A DNA stretch of 26,335 bases from positions 1-26,335 of IMG/VR virus record IMGVR_UViG_3300036760_000874, one strand, 5' to 3'. The notes under the pieces are model-generated. The model saw only the letters and a list, made by a program, of their open reading frames with translations, was not told the origin of the DNA and searched no databases. Origin of the DNA: a virus. Position 1 is the first letter of the stretch. Each line of letters opens with the position of its first letter. The position numbers and the translations under genes were made by a program. This document shows positions 11,669 through 19,362 of this stretch, in pieces.

Positions 11669-12987
11669 TGCAAGAGATGGTCCTGCTTGAAGATCTGCAC
11701 GTAGTGGCCACCAATCCGCGCCGCGGCGTGGGCGACGTTCGCGAGCTCGCGGCATCGATCAAGGCGGTCGGCATCATCGAGCCGCTCGTGGTTACGATGA
11801 CGAACGGCGTGATCGCGGGATCCAGACGACTCGCGGCGGCTCGCATGGCCGGCCTCCTGGAGGTCCCCGTCATCCGGCGCGACGCGGATGTGCGCGAGCT
11901 CCAGGAGCTGATGCTGATCGAGAATCTGCAACGCGCCGACCTGGCGCCACTCGAAGAGGCGGCCGCGCTCCAGGTGCTCGTCGACATCGGCGCGGAGCAG
12001 AAGGACATCGGCAAACGGATCGGGCGTTCGCAGTCCTGGGTCTCGAAGCGTCTCTCGCTCTTGGCCTTGCCGGAAAAGGCCCAGGAGGCCCTATATTCCG
12101 GGGGAATATCGATCCACGATGCCGAAGAGCTCGCGAAGATCGCCTCGACGCCCAAGATCGTCGATCGGATCGTCGATCGCATCGCCGCCGGCGAGAAGAT
12201 CACCGTCGGCGCGGCAGTCGGCGTGGAGCAGCGCTCTGAAGAGCTGCACGCCGAGCTCGAGGCGCGCAAGGCCGAGCTCGAAGCCGAAGGCAAGACGGTC
12301 CTCGTCGAGGAACGCGGGGCGCCGATCGGCGGGCTGCGCGATCTGTGGAACACAAGTGACCAGCAGAGGCATGAGAGCGAGCCGTGTGTCGCGGTCAAGC
12401 TGCGGATCGGCTTCAACCACATCGACGAGGAGCTCGTCTGCACCGATCCCGATCGCCACGCCGATGCTGATGACGTCCGCCAGCCCGACCGCGCGAGAGA
12501 ACGCGCCGAACGCGAGGCGGAGGAGAAGGTGCTCGAGCTCGCGAAGCAAGGCCGCCTCGCAGCCTCGCAGGAGATCTGCCGGAAGATGCCCATGAAGCAG
12601 ACCACCGAGCTCATCGAGCTCGCCATTATCGCAGGCGCCAGCGATGATTGGAACGACTACACGCGTGCTCTTGCCGTCCTCGAGCTGCCCGTGCCCGAGG
12701 ATGGCAAGAGCGATCCGCTCGGCCTGTCTGATAACGGCGAAGAGCAGGCGATCCTCGAACAGCACGCGGCGCACTCGGACAAGGCGCGCCACCACGCCGC
12801 GCTCGCGCTCAGCATGGCCCGCATCGAGGGACTCCTCACTTGGACGCTCTGGACGGAGACGCTCGTGCAGCGCTACTTCGCGCTGCTGGCGATCGCCGGC
12901 TACGAGCCGTCTGAGGCCGAACGCGCGAAGCTCGAGCCGCCGTCGGCGGAAGACGACGATGACGAGCCAGCCATAACCGATGGCTGA
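11668..12987 (+). CDS. parB: ParB/Spo0J-family protein
   Basis: 439 residues from ATG 11668 (TGATG overlap). The N-terminal ParB nuclease/CTPase domain shows N-P-R-R at 16-19, G-S-R-R-L at 51-55 and E-N-L-Q-R at 85-89, the motifs used for CTP binding in true ParB. The HTH follows (about 112-137: D-I-G-K-R-I-G-R-S-Q-S-W-V-S-K-R-L-S-L-L). The C-terminal half is longer than in chromosomal ParB and helical, with acidic tail E-D-D-D-D-E. No ParA is found beside it, so it may act as a transcription factor or host-takeover protein rather than as a segregation partner; or ParA may lie outside the window. Its 3' end overlaps the next gene by 8 bp. Family call is strong. Confidence 0.85.
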   Translation: MQEMVLLEDLHVVATNPRRGVGDVRELAASIKAVGIIEPLVVTMTNGVIAGSRRLAAARMAGLLEVPVIRRDADVRELQELMLIENLQRADLAPLEEAAALQVLVDIGAEQKDIGKRIGRSQSWVSKRLSLLALPEKAQEALYSGGISIHDAEELAKIASTPKIVDRIVDRIAAGEKITVGAAVGVEQRSEELHAELEARKAELEAEGKTVLVEERGAPIGGLRDLWNTSDQQRHESEPCVAVKLRIGFNHIDEELVCTDPDRHADADDVRQPDRARERAEREAEEKVLELAKQGRLAASQEICRKMPMKQTTELIELAIIAGASDDWNDYTRALAVLELPVPEDGKSDPLGLSDNGEEQAILEQHAAHSDKARHHAALALSMARIEGLLTWTLWTETLVQRYFALLAIAGYEPSEAERAKLEPPSAEDDDDEPAITDG

Positions 12988-13783
12988 GCGCATGGGGACG
13001 GCCGAGCTCACGGCACTCCTGCGTGCGACATACCCGGCTCCTGAGTGGTATTTCCTCACCGGCGTGCGATCGGATGCCGGCTACGGCTCGACCGGCGCGA
13101 CGGTGAGGACGGCCGACGCGATCGCGATGAACCTGTGGCCGTCGCGAGGTCTCGAGATCCATGGCTTCGAGCTGAAGGTCGACCGTCGGGATTGGCTGCG
13201 GGAGCTCAAGAACCCCGAGAAAGCCGAGGCCGTCGCGCGGTATTGCGATCGCTGGTGGCTCGTTGTCCCCGATCCGACGATCGTCGCCGAAGGCGAGCTC
13301 CCGGTGACATGGGGATTGCTCGCGCCGAGTCCACGCAAGGTCGGTGTGCGACCGGTCGTGGACGCTCCCGCCGTCGAGGCCACCACGCCCGATCGTGGGT
13401 TCCTGGCCGCGATGCTGCGGCGCGCTCTCGATGTGAAGCCCGACGACCAGGAGCTCCGCGCCGAGTTCGAACGCGGCGCAGAGGCCGCGCGACGCAAGCG
13501 CGCTGATCTCGATGAGCCGAAGGTCTTCAACGATCTCCGCGAGCTCGAGGGACTTCGGCGTGGGATCGCTAGGTTCGAAGAAGCCTCCGGGATCAAGATG
13601 CATCCCTGGGCCGCAGGTGACATCGGCAAGGCCGTGCAGGAGCTCGTGCGCGATCGAGCCGCCGGCGAGGCCGCGACGAATCGCCTGGCCAACCTCGCTC
13701 GCGAGGCCACTCGGATCGGCGAAGAACTTCAGCGCCGCGTGTCTGACCTCGATGCTGCGGCGCGGATGGCTAGGCCCACGTGA
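12980..13783 (+). CDS. MmcB-like PD-(D/E)XK nuclease-fold protein
   Basis: 267 residues from ATG 12980, overlapping parB. Residues ~25-105 resemble the MmcB DNA-repair fold: T-G-V-R-S-D-A-G-Y-G, R-T-A-D-A-I-A-M-N-L-W-P, then H-G-F-E-L-K-V-D-R-R-D-W-L. The D and the E-L-K lysine form the PD-(D/E)XK core, followed by Y-C-D-R-W-W-L-V-V-P-D. Residues ~180-265 are a long charged helix, longer than MmcB itself. It may process DNA ends or the host chromosome. Because MmcB's own activity is not well defined, the substrate is unknown. Co-location with parB suggests shared regulation. Confidence 0.6.
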   Translation: MAERMGTAELTALLRATYPAPEWYFLTGVRSDAGYGSTGATVRTADAIAMNLWPSRGLEIHGFELKVDRRDWLRELKNPEKAEAVARYCDRWWLVVPDPTIVAEGELPVTWGLLAPSPRKVGVRPVVDAPAVEATTPDRGFLAAMLRRALDVKPDDQELRAEFERGAEAARRKRADLDEPKVFNDLRELEGLRRGIARFEEASGIKMHPWAAGDIGKAVQELVRDRAAGEAATNRLANLAREATRIGEELQRRVSDLDAAARMARPT

Positions 13784-13986
13784 GCCTCGACGATGTCGAG
13801 ATCGCAGGCATCGCCCACCGAGGCGACACCGTGATCTTCCGGCTCCGCCGTCCTCTACGCCCTGCAGCGCTCGAGCATCTGCATGAGGCCCTCCGCGCGG
13901 TCGCGAAGAAGGGCGGCTGGGACGTCGTCATCATCGATCCGGACTCCTTCGACGTCGAGGTGATCGCAAGCGATGCGCCGGCGTGA
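13780..13986 (+). CDS. Small phage protein, unknown
   Basis: 68 residues from GTG 13780 (GTGA overlap). It reads as beta-alpha-beta: D-V-E-I-A-G-I-A-H-R-G-D-T-V-I-F-R-L, L-E-H-L-H-E-A-L-R-A-V-A-K-K, then D-V-V-I-I-D-P-D-S-F-D-V-E-V. No cysteines or membrane segment. This ferredoxin-like pattern is common in small regulators, but nothing points to a specific role. Confidence 0.5.
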   Translation: MSLDDVEIAGIAHRGDTVIFRLRRPLRPAALEHLHEALRAVAKKGGWDVVIIDPDSFDVEVIASDAPA

Positions 13987-14432
13987 CGCACGCTCGAAGA
14001 TTCGCGCGGATGAGTGCAACAAAACACCCGCAACAAAGGCCGCGCGATTGGACGACGAAGGAGATCGCGCTGCTCGAGGCTCTCGCGCCGCATGGTCGCG
14101 AAGCGGTCGCTCTCGCCGTGGGACGATCGATCTCATCGGTCGTCATGCAGGCGGCGCGGCGCGGGATCTCGCTTCGGCGTGTCGGCGAGACTCGCGGTCG
14201 GCGAGCATGTGGACCGACCATCCGGATTCGCGAAGGTATCGCGCTCTGTCCGCGATGCACGGTCGATCCCATCGAGGTCGAGGAGACCGGCCTCTGTAGG
14301 ACCTGCCATCTGAAGCAGCTCGCCGCTCAGCACGAGCGCGAGATCGCGGCGAAGGAAGCGCGCGAGGCCGAGGCCCAGCGCGAGCTCGACGCGGCGCGCC
14401 AGCGCAAACACCGCGCGAAGGTCGACGCCTGA
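13983..14432 (+). CDS. SANT/Myb-like and zinc-ribbon DNA-binding protein
   Basis: 149 residues from GTG 13983 (GTGA overlap). Residues ~22-65, W-T-T-K-E-I-A-L-L-E-A-L then V-A-L-A-V-G-R-S-I-S-S-V-V-M-Q-A-A-R-R-G-I, form a SANT/Myb-like three-helix unit. Residues 89-111 carry two C-x2-C pairs (L-C-P-R-C and L-C-R-T-C-H), a zinc ribbon. A long basic/acidic helix ends the protein (E-R-E-I-A-A-K-E-A-R-E-A-E). Likely a DNA-binding regulator or recombination-associated protein. It ends in a TGATG with the next gene. Confidence 0.6.
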   Translation: MTHARRFARMSATKHPQQRPRDWTTKEIALLEALAPHGREAVALAVGRSISSVVMQAARRGISLRRVGETRGRRACGPTIRIREGIALCPRCTVDPIEVEETGLCRTCHLKQLAAQHEREIAAKEAREAEAQRELDAARQRKHRAKVDA

Positions 14433-14611
14433 TGGATCGCGCAGCTCGTCGGCGTGTGGCTCGAGACATGGGTCGCAAGCGCGCCGGATCGAAGAAGGGA
14501 CGGCGCGAGGCGATCCGCACGCCGCCACACGAGGAGACGTTCGAACACCTCCGACACGCTGGCTTCGTGCCGGCGCGGCCGAGGATCATCCTTCCCGGCC
14601 AGAAGACGTGA
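14432..14611 (+). CDS. Small basic protein before the tRNA
   Basis: 59 residues from ATG 14432 (TGATG overlap). Its first half is very basic (R-A-A-R-R-R-V-A-R-D-M-G-R-K-R-A-G-S-K-K-G-R-R), which suits DNA or RNA binding; the rest (E-E-T-F-E-H-L-R-H-A-G-F-V) is helical. It ends 22 bp before the tRNA. Coupled placement supports it being real; no known family. Confidence 0.5.
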   Translation: MDRAARRRVARDMGRKRAGSKKGRREAIRTPPHEETFEHLRHAGFVPARPRIILPGQKT

Positions 14612-14633
14612 GGCTCGGCGTACCGTCCCACAT

Positions 14634-14709
14634 AGCTGAGTAGGGGAGCACGGTCGTCCCCATCGGCCTCATAAGCCGAAGATCGTGGGTTCGAATCCCA
14701 CCTCAGCAA
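14634..14709 (+). tRNA. tRNA with CAU anticodon, initiator-like features
   Basis: Cloverleaf by hand: acceptor 14634-14640/14702-14708, D stem GGGG/CCCC (14643-14646/14658-14661), anticodon stem TCGGC/GCCGA (14663-14667/14675-14679) with loop CTCATAA and CAT at 14670-14672, variable AGATC, T arm GTGGG-TTCGAAT-CCCAC (14685-14701), discriminator A at 14709. No CCA is encoded. Two marks of bacterial initiator tRNA are present: position 1-72 cannot pair (A-A), and the 11-24 pair is purine-pyrimidine (G-C). The 29-31 stem is GGC rather than the usual GGG, and the D arm has an extra possible A-T pair. It could be tRNA-fMet-like, elongator Met, or Ile2 after lysidine editing. The T-loop and anticodon arm are certain; charging identity is not. 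Confidence 0.85.
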
Positions 14710-14711
14710 CG

Positions 14712-14885
14712 ATGAAGCCTATGAACGAGCAGACCCTTCGTTGTCGTTGGTGCAAGTCCCCGATGCAAGCCGCGGGGCGCTGCCCTCATTGTGATCTTGA
14801 CGCCCATGCTCCCGCAAGCTGCCCGCTCTGCCATGCAGGAACGCGAGAGATAGAGCGCCTGCTCCGCGAGGAACGTCGAGGGTGA
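14712..14885 (+). CDS. Small multi-zinc-ribbon protein
   Basis: 57 residues from ATG 14712, two bases after the tRNA (ATG 14721 is an alternative). It holds three C-x2-C pairs: C-R-W-C, C-P-H-C and C-P-L-C, so it probably binds one zinc with a spare pair or forms a tandem ribbon. A GTG at 14685 in frame lies inside the tRNA and is not credible. It overlaps the HNH gene by a GTGA. Such proteins sit near terminases in many phages; function unknown. Confidence 0.55.
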   Translation: MKPMNEQTLRCRWCKSPMQAAGRCPHCDLDAHAPASCPLCHAGTREIERLLREERRG

Positions 14886-15271
14886 AGCGGCCCTGCATCC
14901 GGTGCGGCGTGCCCACCAGCGGATCGGCGTGTGCTAACTGTCGATCGCCTCGCAACCCCACCTATGCAGAGAAGCAGCGACGTCGAGCGACGATCGCGGC
15001 GTGGATCCTCGCTTATGGCTTCGTCTGCCCCGGCTACAACCGTCCAGCCCATGCAGCCCTCGACCTCACCGCCGACCATCTCAGACCGCGTGTCGTTGGC
15101 GGCGAGGCTGGACCGCTCGGCGTGCTGTGCCGTGGATGCAACGCGAGTCGGCGCGATGGATGGACAGTGGCGGGGGGAGGGGCCTCAACGGGTCTTGAAG
15201 AGGCCGCACCGACACCCAGCACCTTCGCCAGATTGCTTACGGGTTCGGGGGTTTTAGAATGCCCAGCTTGA
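14882..15271 (+). CDS. HNH endonuclease
   Basis: 129 residues from GTG 14882 (GTGA overlap). N-terminal C-I-R-C-G and C-A-N-C make a zinc ribbon. The HNH core shows C-P-G-Y-N-R, L-T-A-D-H-L-R-P-R-V-V-G-G and V-L-C-R-G-C-N-A-S-R-R, with the D-H of the first strand and the N of the helix. HNH enzymes beside terminase genes often stimulate DNA packaging by nicking; they can also be free-standing homing endonucleases. The ~30-residue C-terminal end is Gly/Pro-rich and disordered, and overlaps the next HNH gene by 13 bp. Confidence 0.75.
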   Translation: MKRPCIRCGVPTSGSACANCRSPRNPTYAEKQRRRATIAAWILAYGFVCPGYNRPAHAALDLTADHLRPRVVGGEAGPLGVLCRGCNASRRDGWTVAGGGASTGLEEAAPTPSTFARLLTGSGVLECPA

Positions 15272-15894
15272 TTTGTGCGGGTTGTCCGACCCCGCTCGAC
15301 CCTCGGCGCTATCGCGGAGGGCTACCGCGGAAGTGGTGCAGCGGGGCTTGCCGAGCGCGTGCCTTACGTCGCGCGACAGGCGCATGGATGGCGGAGCGGG
15401 CGCCGGATGGGACCTGCGCTCATTGCGGTGGCTCGTTCAGGCCCTCGAGGTCATACCAGCTCTTCTGCTCCGCACGATGCGGTTGGCTCGAGGCGCGCGT
15501 CGGCGGCCCGGGTGCCGGGGTCCGCCCAGCCAGGGCGGCCACCTGCGCGTACTGCGGGGACGCCGTCGAGACCCGGAGCTCGACAACCGCGATCTGCGAG
15601 GACTGCAGGGACGCGCGGCAGCGAGCGAAGAACAACCGCCGGCGCGGGGCCCGGCGGATCGGGATGTACCACCTGTCGGAGGTCGGCGATCGCGATGGCT
15701 GGCGCTGTCATCTGTGCAGGGAGCCGGTGGATCGCACGCTATCGGGCCTCGCTCCCTTAGGGCCGACGATTGACCATCTCATCCCGCTGATCGACGGCGG
15801 TCCAGACACCTTCGAGAACGTCTCCCTCGCACACCGGGTTTGTAACTGTGGCCGAGGCGCCCGCGGCACCGTGCAGATGAGGCTGGTGGGGTAG
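15259..15894 (+). CDS. HNH endonuclease with multiple zinc knuckles
   Basis: 211 residues from ATG 15259. Several C-x2-C pairs precede the nuclease core: C-A-G-C, W-C-S-G-A-C, C-A-H-C-G-G, C-S-A-R-C, C-A-Y-C-G and I-C-E-D-C. The HNH part follows: W-R-C-H-L-C-R-E-P-V-D, then T-I-D-H-L-I-P-L-I-D-G-G, then N-V-S-L-A-H-R-V-C-N. The D-H, the N and the H residues of the fold are all present. It abuts the small terminase gene (TAG-ATG), so a packaging role is plausible. Two HNH genes in a row is unusual. Confidence 0.8.
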   Translation: MPSLICAGCPTPLDPRRYRGGLPRKWCSGACRARALRRATGAWMAERAPDGTCAHCGGSFRPSRSYQLFCSARCGWLEARVGGPGAGVRPARAATCAYCGDAVETRSSTTAICEDCRDARQRAKNNRRRGARRIGMYHLSEVGDRDGWRCHLCREPVDRTLSGLAPLGPTIDHLIPLIDGGPDTFENVSLAHRVCNCGRGARGTVQMRLVG

Positions 15895-16338
15895 ATGGTA
15901 AAGGGACCGCCACCGAAGAAGCCTGCAGCTCGTCGGCGGACCAACGTGCCCGCCGCCGGCGAATGGAAAGCCGCATCCGGGATCGGCTGGCAACACAGCC
16001 CGAAGATCCCGTCATGCCCGCAGGGGTTGAAACTCGCCTCGCGGAGGGCCTGGAGGACATGGTTCACCTCGTGGTTCGCCGCTCACTGGACGCCGGCCGA
16101 TCTGCCCGGTCTGCGACACGTCATCATGCTTTACGACGAGGTCGAACGCGGCGAGATGCAGCGGATGGGCGAACTCCGGCTGCAGCAGAAGGGCTATGGC
16201 ATCACCCCTGAGGGGCAGCAGGCCCTGAGGTGGGAGCCACCGAAGGAAGAGCTCACCTCGACCGGCGCTCCAGCGCCGAAGCCGGCGGGCCCCTACGGTC
16301 ACCTCCGTGCGGTGCCCGGCCCCAACGCCGGCGCCTAA
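15895..16338 (+). CDS. terS: Terminase small subunit
   Basis: 147 residues from ATG 15895, directly after the HNH stop. Typical features: a basic N-terminus (P-P-P-K-K-P-A-A-R-R-R), then a helical domain (L-A-S-R-R-A-W-R-T-W-F-T-S-W-F-A-A-H-W-T-P-A-D-L-P-G-L-R-H-V-I-M-L-Y-D-E-V-E). This resembles P27/actinophage small terminases that recognise the packaging site and regulate the large subunit. The Pro/Ala-rich C-terminus likely contacts the motor. It sits 3 bp from terL. Call from pattern and place; good. Confidence 0.75.
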   Translation: MVKGPPPKKPAARRRTNVPAAGEWKAASGIGWQHSPKIPSCPQGLKLASRRAWRTWFTSWFAAHWTPADLPGLRHVIMLYDEVERGEMQRMGELRLQQKGYGITPEGQQALRWEPPKEELTSTGAPAPKPAGPYGHLRAVPGPNAGA

Positions 16339-16341
16339 CCG

Positions 16342-17904
16342 ATGCCCTGGCGCGGATCTGAGGACCCGGAGGCGTTCCCGACACTCGGGTGGGAAATCCT
16401 CGCCTGGTCTCACGCCTATCTGCCCTCGCCGGGAGACGAGACGCAGCCGCTCGTCTACACCGACGAGCAGGCTCTGCGGATCCTTCGGTGGTTCGAGATC
16501 GACCCAGACCTCGAGCGGTTCATCCACGAAACGATGATCCTCGAGGAGGCCAAAGGCTGGGGGAAGTCGCCGTTCGCCGGCTCGCTCGAGATCGCCAGTC
16601 TCGCCGGCCCGGTGTGCTTCGACGGGTGGGATGCGAACGGGGAGCCGGTCGGTGTGCCGTGGGGGACGGGCGAGCGCCCGCCGCCGTGGATCCAGATCGC
16701 GGCGGTCTCCGAAGACCAAACCGACAACACCTACGGCGCGCTCTACTCGATGCTCGTCGCGAACGACGGCCACGCCGCCGACGAGCTCCGGATCGACGCC
16801 GGCCGAACGCGCCTGTTCCTTCGCGATCGCCCCGGCCGGCTCGAGCCCGTCACCGCATCGGCCGGATCCCGCGAGGGCCAGCGCCTCACCGACGCGGTCC
16901 TTGACGAAACCTGGCTCTGGCTTCAGCGGAACGGCGGCGTGAAGCTCGCCGGCACGATCCGGAGGAACCTCGCGAAGATGGGCGGGCGTTCGATCGAGAC
17001 GACGAACGCCCCGATCCTGGGCGAGAAGTCGGTCGCCGAGCAGCGGAACCCCGACAAGCCGAAGCCCGGAGCGCTCTACTTCTCGCATCGGCCCTCGATC
17101 GCGCCGGCTCCGGATCTCCCCGAAGAGCAGATGCGGATCGCGCTCGAGGAGGTCTACGGCGATGCGTCCTGGGTCGACCTCGAGCGGCTCCTGCGCGAGA
17201 TCTCGAACCCGATCAACCCCTGGACGGACTCGGTGCGGTTCTGGTTCAACACGCGCGACGCCGGCGCCGGCATCGCCGTCGATCCGCGACTGTGGGATGC
17301 GCGCAAGGTGACCGACGTCGACGTGCCGGCGGGCACGAAGATCGGCCTCGGCTTCGACGGATCGATCTCGCGCGACGCGACGGTGCTCCGCGGCTGCACC
17401 CGCGAGGGCTATAGCTTCCTGATCGGCGCGTGGTACCCGAAGCCGGGCGATCCGATCGACTGGACGGTGCCCCGCCTCGAGGTGCACCAGGCGGTCGCCG
17501 AGGCCTTCGCGACGTACAAGGTCGGCCTGATGCTCTGCGACCCGCCGAAGTGGTACACCGAGATCGAGCAATGGGCCCAGCTCTACGGCGAAGAGACCGT
17601 GCTCGCCTCCGACACGAACCAGGCGCGCCGGTTCGCGCCGCAGGTCGATCGCTGGCTGACCGGCCTGCGCGAAGGCGCGCACACCCATGACGGGGATCCC
17701 CTCACGACCGAGCACGTCCGCGCCGCGCATCTGAAGAAGGTCCGGATCTCCGACCCGGATGACGACGAGCGCACGCTCTACGTGCTCGTGAAGGGCGAGG
17801 GCAGCCGACGGATCGACGCCGCGGTCGCCGACGTGCTCGCATACGAGGCCGCGATGACGATGCCGGACGCGCCCGAGCTCGAGCCGCTCTTCGGGTGGGC
17901 GTGA
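16342..17904 (+). CDS. terL: Terminase large subunit
   Basis: 520 residues from ATG 16342. The ATPase motor has an E-A-K-G-W-G-K-S-P-F Walker-A-type loop at about 68-77 and Walker B with D188-E189 (A-V-L-D-E-T-W). The RNase H-like nuclease domain begins near D339 (L-G-F-D-G-S-I-S-R-D-A-T) and has D400 (L-C-D-P-P-K-W-Y) and a late acidic residue around D492-D497 (I-D-A-A-V-A-D-V-L). It cuts concatemers and pumps DNA into the prohead. Length fits the family (~500). It is intact, with no inserted intein or intron. Confidence 0.95.
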   Translation: MPWRGSEDPEAFPTLGWEILAWSHAYLPSPGDETQPLVYTDEQALRILRWFEIDPDLERFIHETMILEEAKGWGKSPFAGSLEIASLAGPVCFDGWDANGEPVGVPWGTGERPPPWIQIAAVSEDQTDNTYGALYSMLVANDGHAADELRIDAGRTRLFLRDRPGRLEPVTASAGSREGQRLTDAVLDETWLWLQRNGGVKLAGTIRRNLAKMGGRSIETTNAPILGEKSVAEQRNPDKPKPGALYFSHRPSIAPAPDLPEEQMRIALEEVYGDASWVDLERLLREISNPINPWTDSVRFWFNTRDAGAGIAVDPRLWDARKVTDVDVPAGTKIGLGFDGSISRDATVLRGCTREGYSFLIGAWYPKPGDPIDWTVPRLEVHQAVAEAFATYKVGLMLCDPPKWYTEIEQWAQLYGEETVLASDTNQARRFAPQVDRWLTGLREGAHTHDGDPLTTEHVRAAHLKKVRISDPDDDERTLYVLVKGEGSRRIDAAVADVLAYEAAMTMPDAPELEPLFGWA

Positions 17905-17925
17905 CCTTCGCCCGAACATCGCAGC

Positions 17926-19362
17926 GTGGGCCTCTGGCACGATCTTCGAACCGCGCGCAAGCGTGCCGATGACCTCGAGTCGCGGTACTCCCTCGATCAG
18001 TGGGTCGCCGAATACTTCACGTTCGCCGGCAACACCTACGGGTTCATCCCGCGGCAGACGATCAGCGGCAACACCGAGCCGATCATCAACAACTTCGTCG
18101 GGATCGTGCAGGGCGCGCTCAAGGGCAACGGCGTCGTGTTCGCGTGCATGGTCGTTCGCCAGATGCTCTTCACCGAGGCGAGGTTCCAGTTCCAGCGGAT
18201 GAAGGACGGCCGGCCCGGCGATCTGTTCGGCACGCCGGAGCTCGCGATCCTCGAGACCCCGTGGCCCACGGGCACGACCGGCGATCTCCTGGCGCGCATG
18301 GAGCAGGACTCGAGCCTCGCCGGCAACGCATTCGTTCGGCGCGCCGGCTCGCTGCTCGAGCGCTTGCGGCCGGACTGGACGACGATCGTGATGGGATCGC
18401 AGAAGCCCGATGCGGAGCTTTGGGATCTCGGGACCGAGATCATCGGCTACATCTACCAGCCCGGCGGTCCGACCGGAGGCCGTCAACCGATCTCGCTCAC
18501 CGCCGAGGAGGTGGCGCATTACGCGCCGTTGCCGGATCCCGTCTCGCCCTACCGCGGGATGAGCTGGCTGCAGCCGGTCATCAACGAGATCCAAGGCGAT
18601 ACCGCCGCGATCGCGCATAAGCAGTCGTTCTTCGACAACGGCGCGACGATCAATCAGGCGATCGTGCTCGATCCGAGCGTGCCAAAGGAGATGTTCGAGT
18701 TCTACCGCGATAACTTCCGCAAGGAGCACGAGGGGCCGATGAACGCCTACAAGACGCTCTTCCTCGGTGGGGGAGCGGACATGAAGGCGATCGGCGCGAA
18801 CTTCCTGGAGATGGACTTCAAGGCGGTCCAGGGCGCCTCCGAGACCCGGATCTGCGCTGCCGCGAACCTGCACCCGACGATCGTCGGTCTGTCGGAGGGT
18901 CTGCAAGGATCCTCGCTCAACGCCGGCAACTTCGGCGCGGCTCGTCGACTCACCGCCGACAAGTGTCTTCGTCCGCTCTGGCGGAACGTGTCGGGCTCGC
19001 TCGCCCACATCATCAACGTGCCCGGCGGTTCCCGTCTGTGGTACGACCCGCGAGACATCGCGTTCCTGCAGGAAGACGCGAAGGATGACGCCGACATCCG
19101 CGCGGTCGAGGCGACGTCGATGAAGACGCTCATCGATGCCGGCTTCAAGGCCGAGACGGTGATCGAAGCGATCACCTCGGGCGATATGACCAAGCTCGTG
19201 CACACGGGTCTGTTTTCCGTGCAGCTGCAGGCGCCCGGCTCGACCAAGATGCCGACGGGCGAAGCGCCGGGTGAGACACCGGTCGCCGGCGGCTCTGCTC
19301 CGGTCGATGCCCCAGCTGTGCCGCCCACGAACGGAAAGCCGCCGGCGAAGACTCCGGCGTGA
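17926..19362 (+). CDS. Portal protein (HK97 type)
   Basis: 478 residues from GTG 17926. Features include an N-terminal helical start, the F-A-C-M-V-V-R-Q-M-L-F-T-E-A core (close to the conserved A-x-x-x-x-x-x-I-A pattern of HK97 portals), P-Y-R-G-M-S-W-L-Q-P, N-G-A-T-I-N-Q-A, and H-P-T-I-V-G-L at the crown/clip boundary. The last ~50 residues (P-T-G-E-A-P-G-E-T) are disordered. It forms the dodecameric ring at the vertex through which DNA enters. It is followed by the protease-capsid gene with GTGA overlap, as expected. Confidence 0.9.
   Translation: MGLWHDLRTARKRADDLESRYSLDQWVAEYFTFAGNTYGFIPRQTISGNTEPIINNFVGIVQGALKGNGVVFACMVVRQMLFTEARFQFQRMKDGRPGDLFGTPELAILETPWPTGTTGDLLARMEQDSSLAGNAFVRRAGSLLERLRPDWTTIVMGSQKPDAELWDLGTEIIGYIYQPGGPTGGRQPISLTAEEVAHYAPLPDPVSPYRGMSWLQPVINEIQGDTAAIAHKQSFFDNGATINQAIVLDPSVPKEMFEFYRDNFRKEHEGPMNAYKTLFLGGGADMKAIGANFLEMDFKAVQGASETRICAAANLHPTIVGLSEGLQGSSLNAGNFGAARRLTADKCLRPLWRNVSGSLAHIINVPGGSRLWYDPRDIAFLQEDAKDDADIRAVEATSMKTLIDAGFKAETVIEAITSGDMTKLVHTGLFSVQLQAPGSTKMPTGEAPGETPVAGGSAPVDAPAVPPTNGKPPAKTPA

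Noticed and set aside
14143-14709. Minus-strand frame beginning L-R-W-D-S-N-P-R-S-S-A-Y
   Set aside because: That N-terminus is the familiar antisense reading of a tRNA gene, a frequent annotation artefact, and the frame overlaps solid plus-strand genes.
15240-15271. T-rich terminator near the end of the first HNH gene
   Set aside because: A short GGGGGTTTT run has no stem before it and lies inside two overlapping coding regions.
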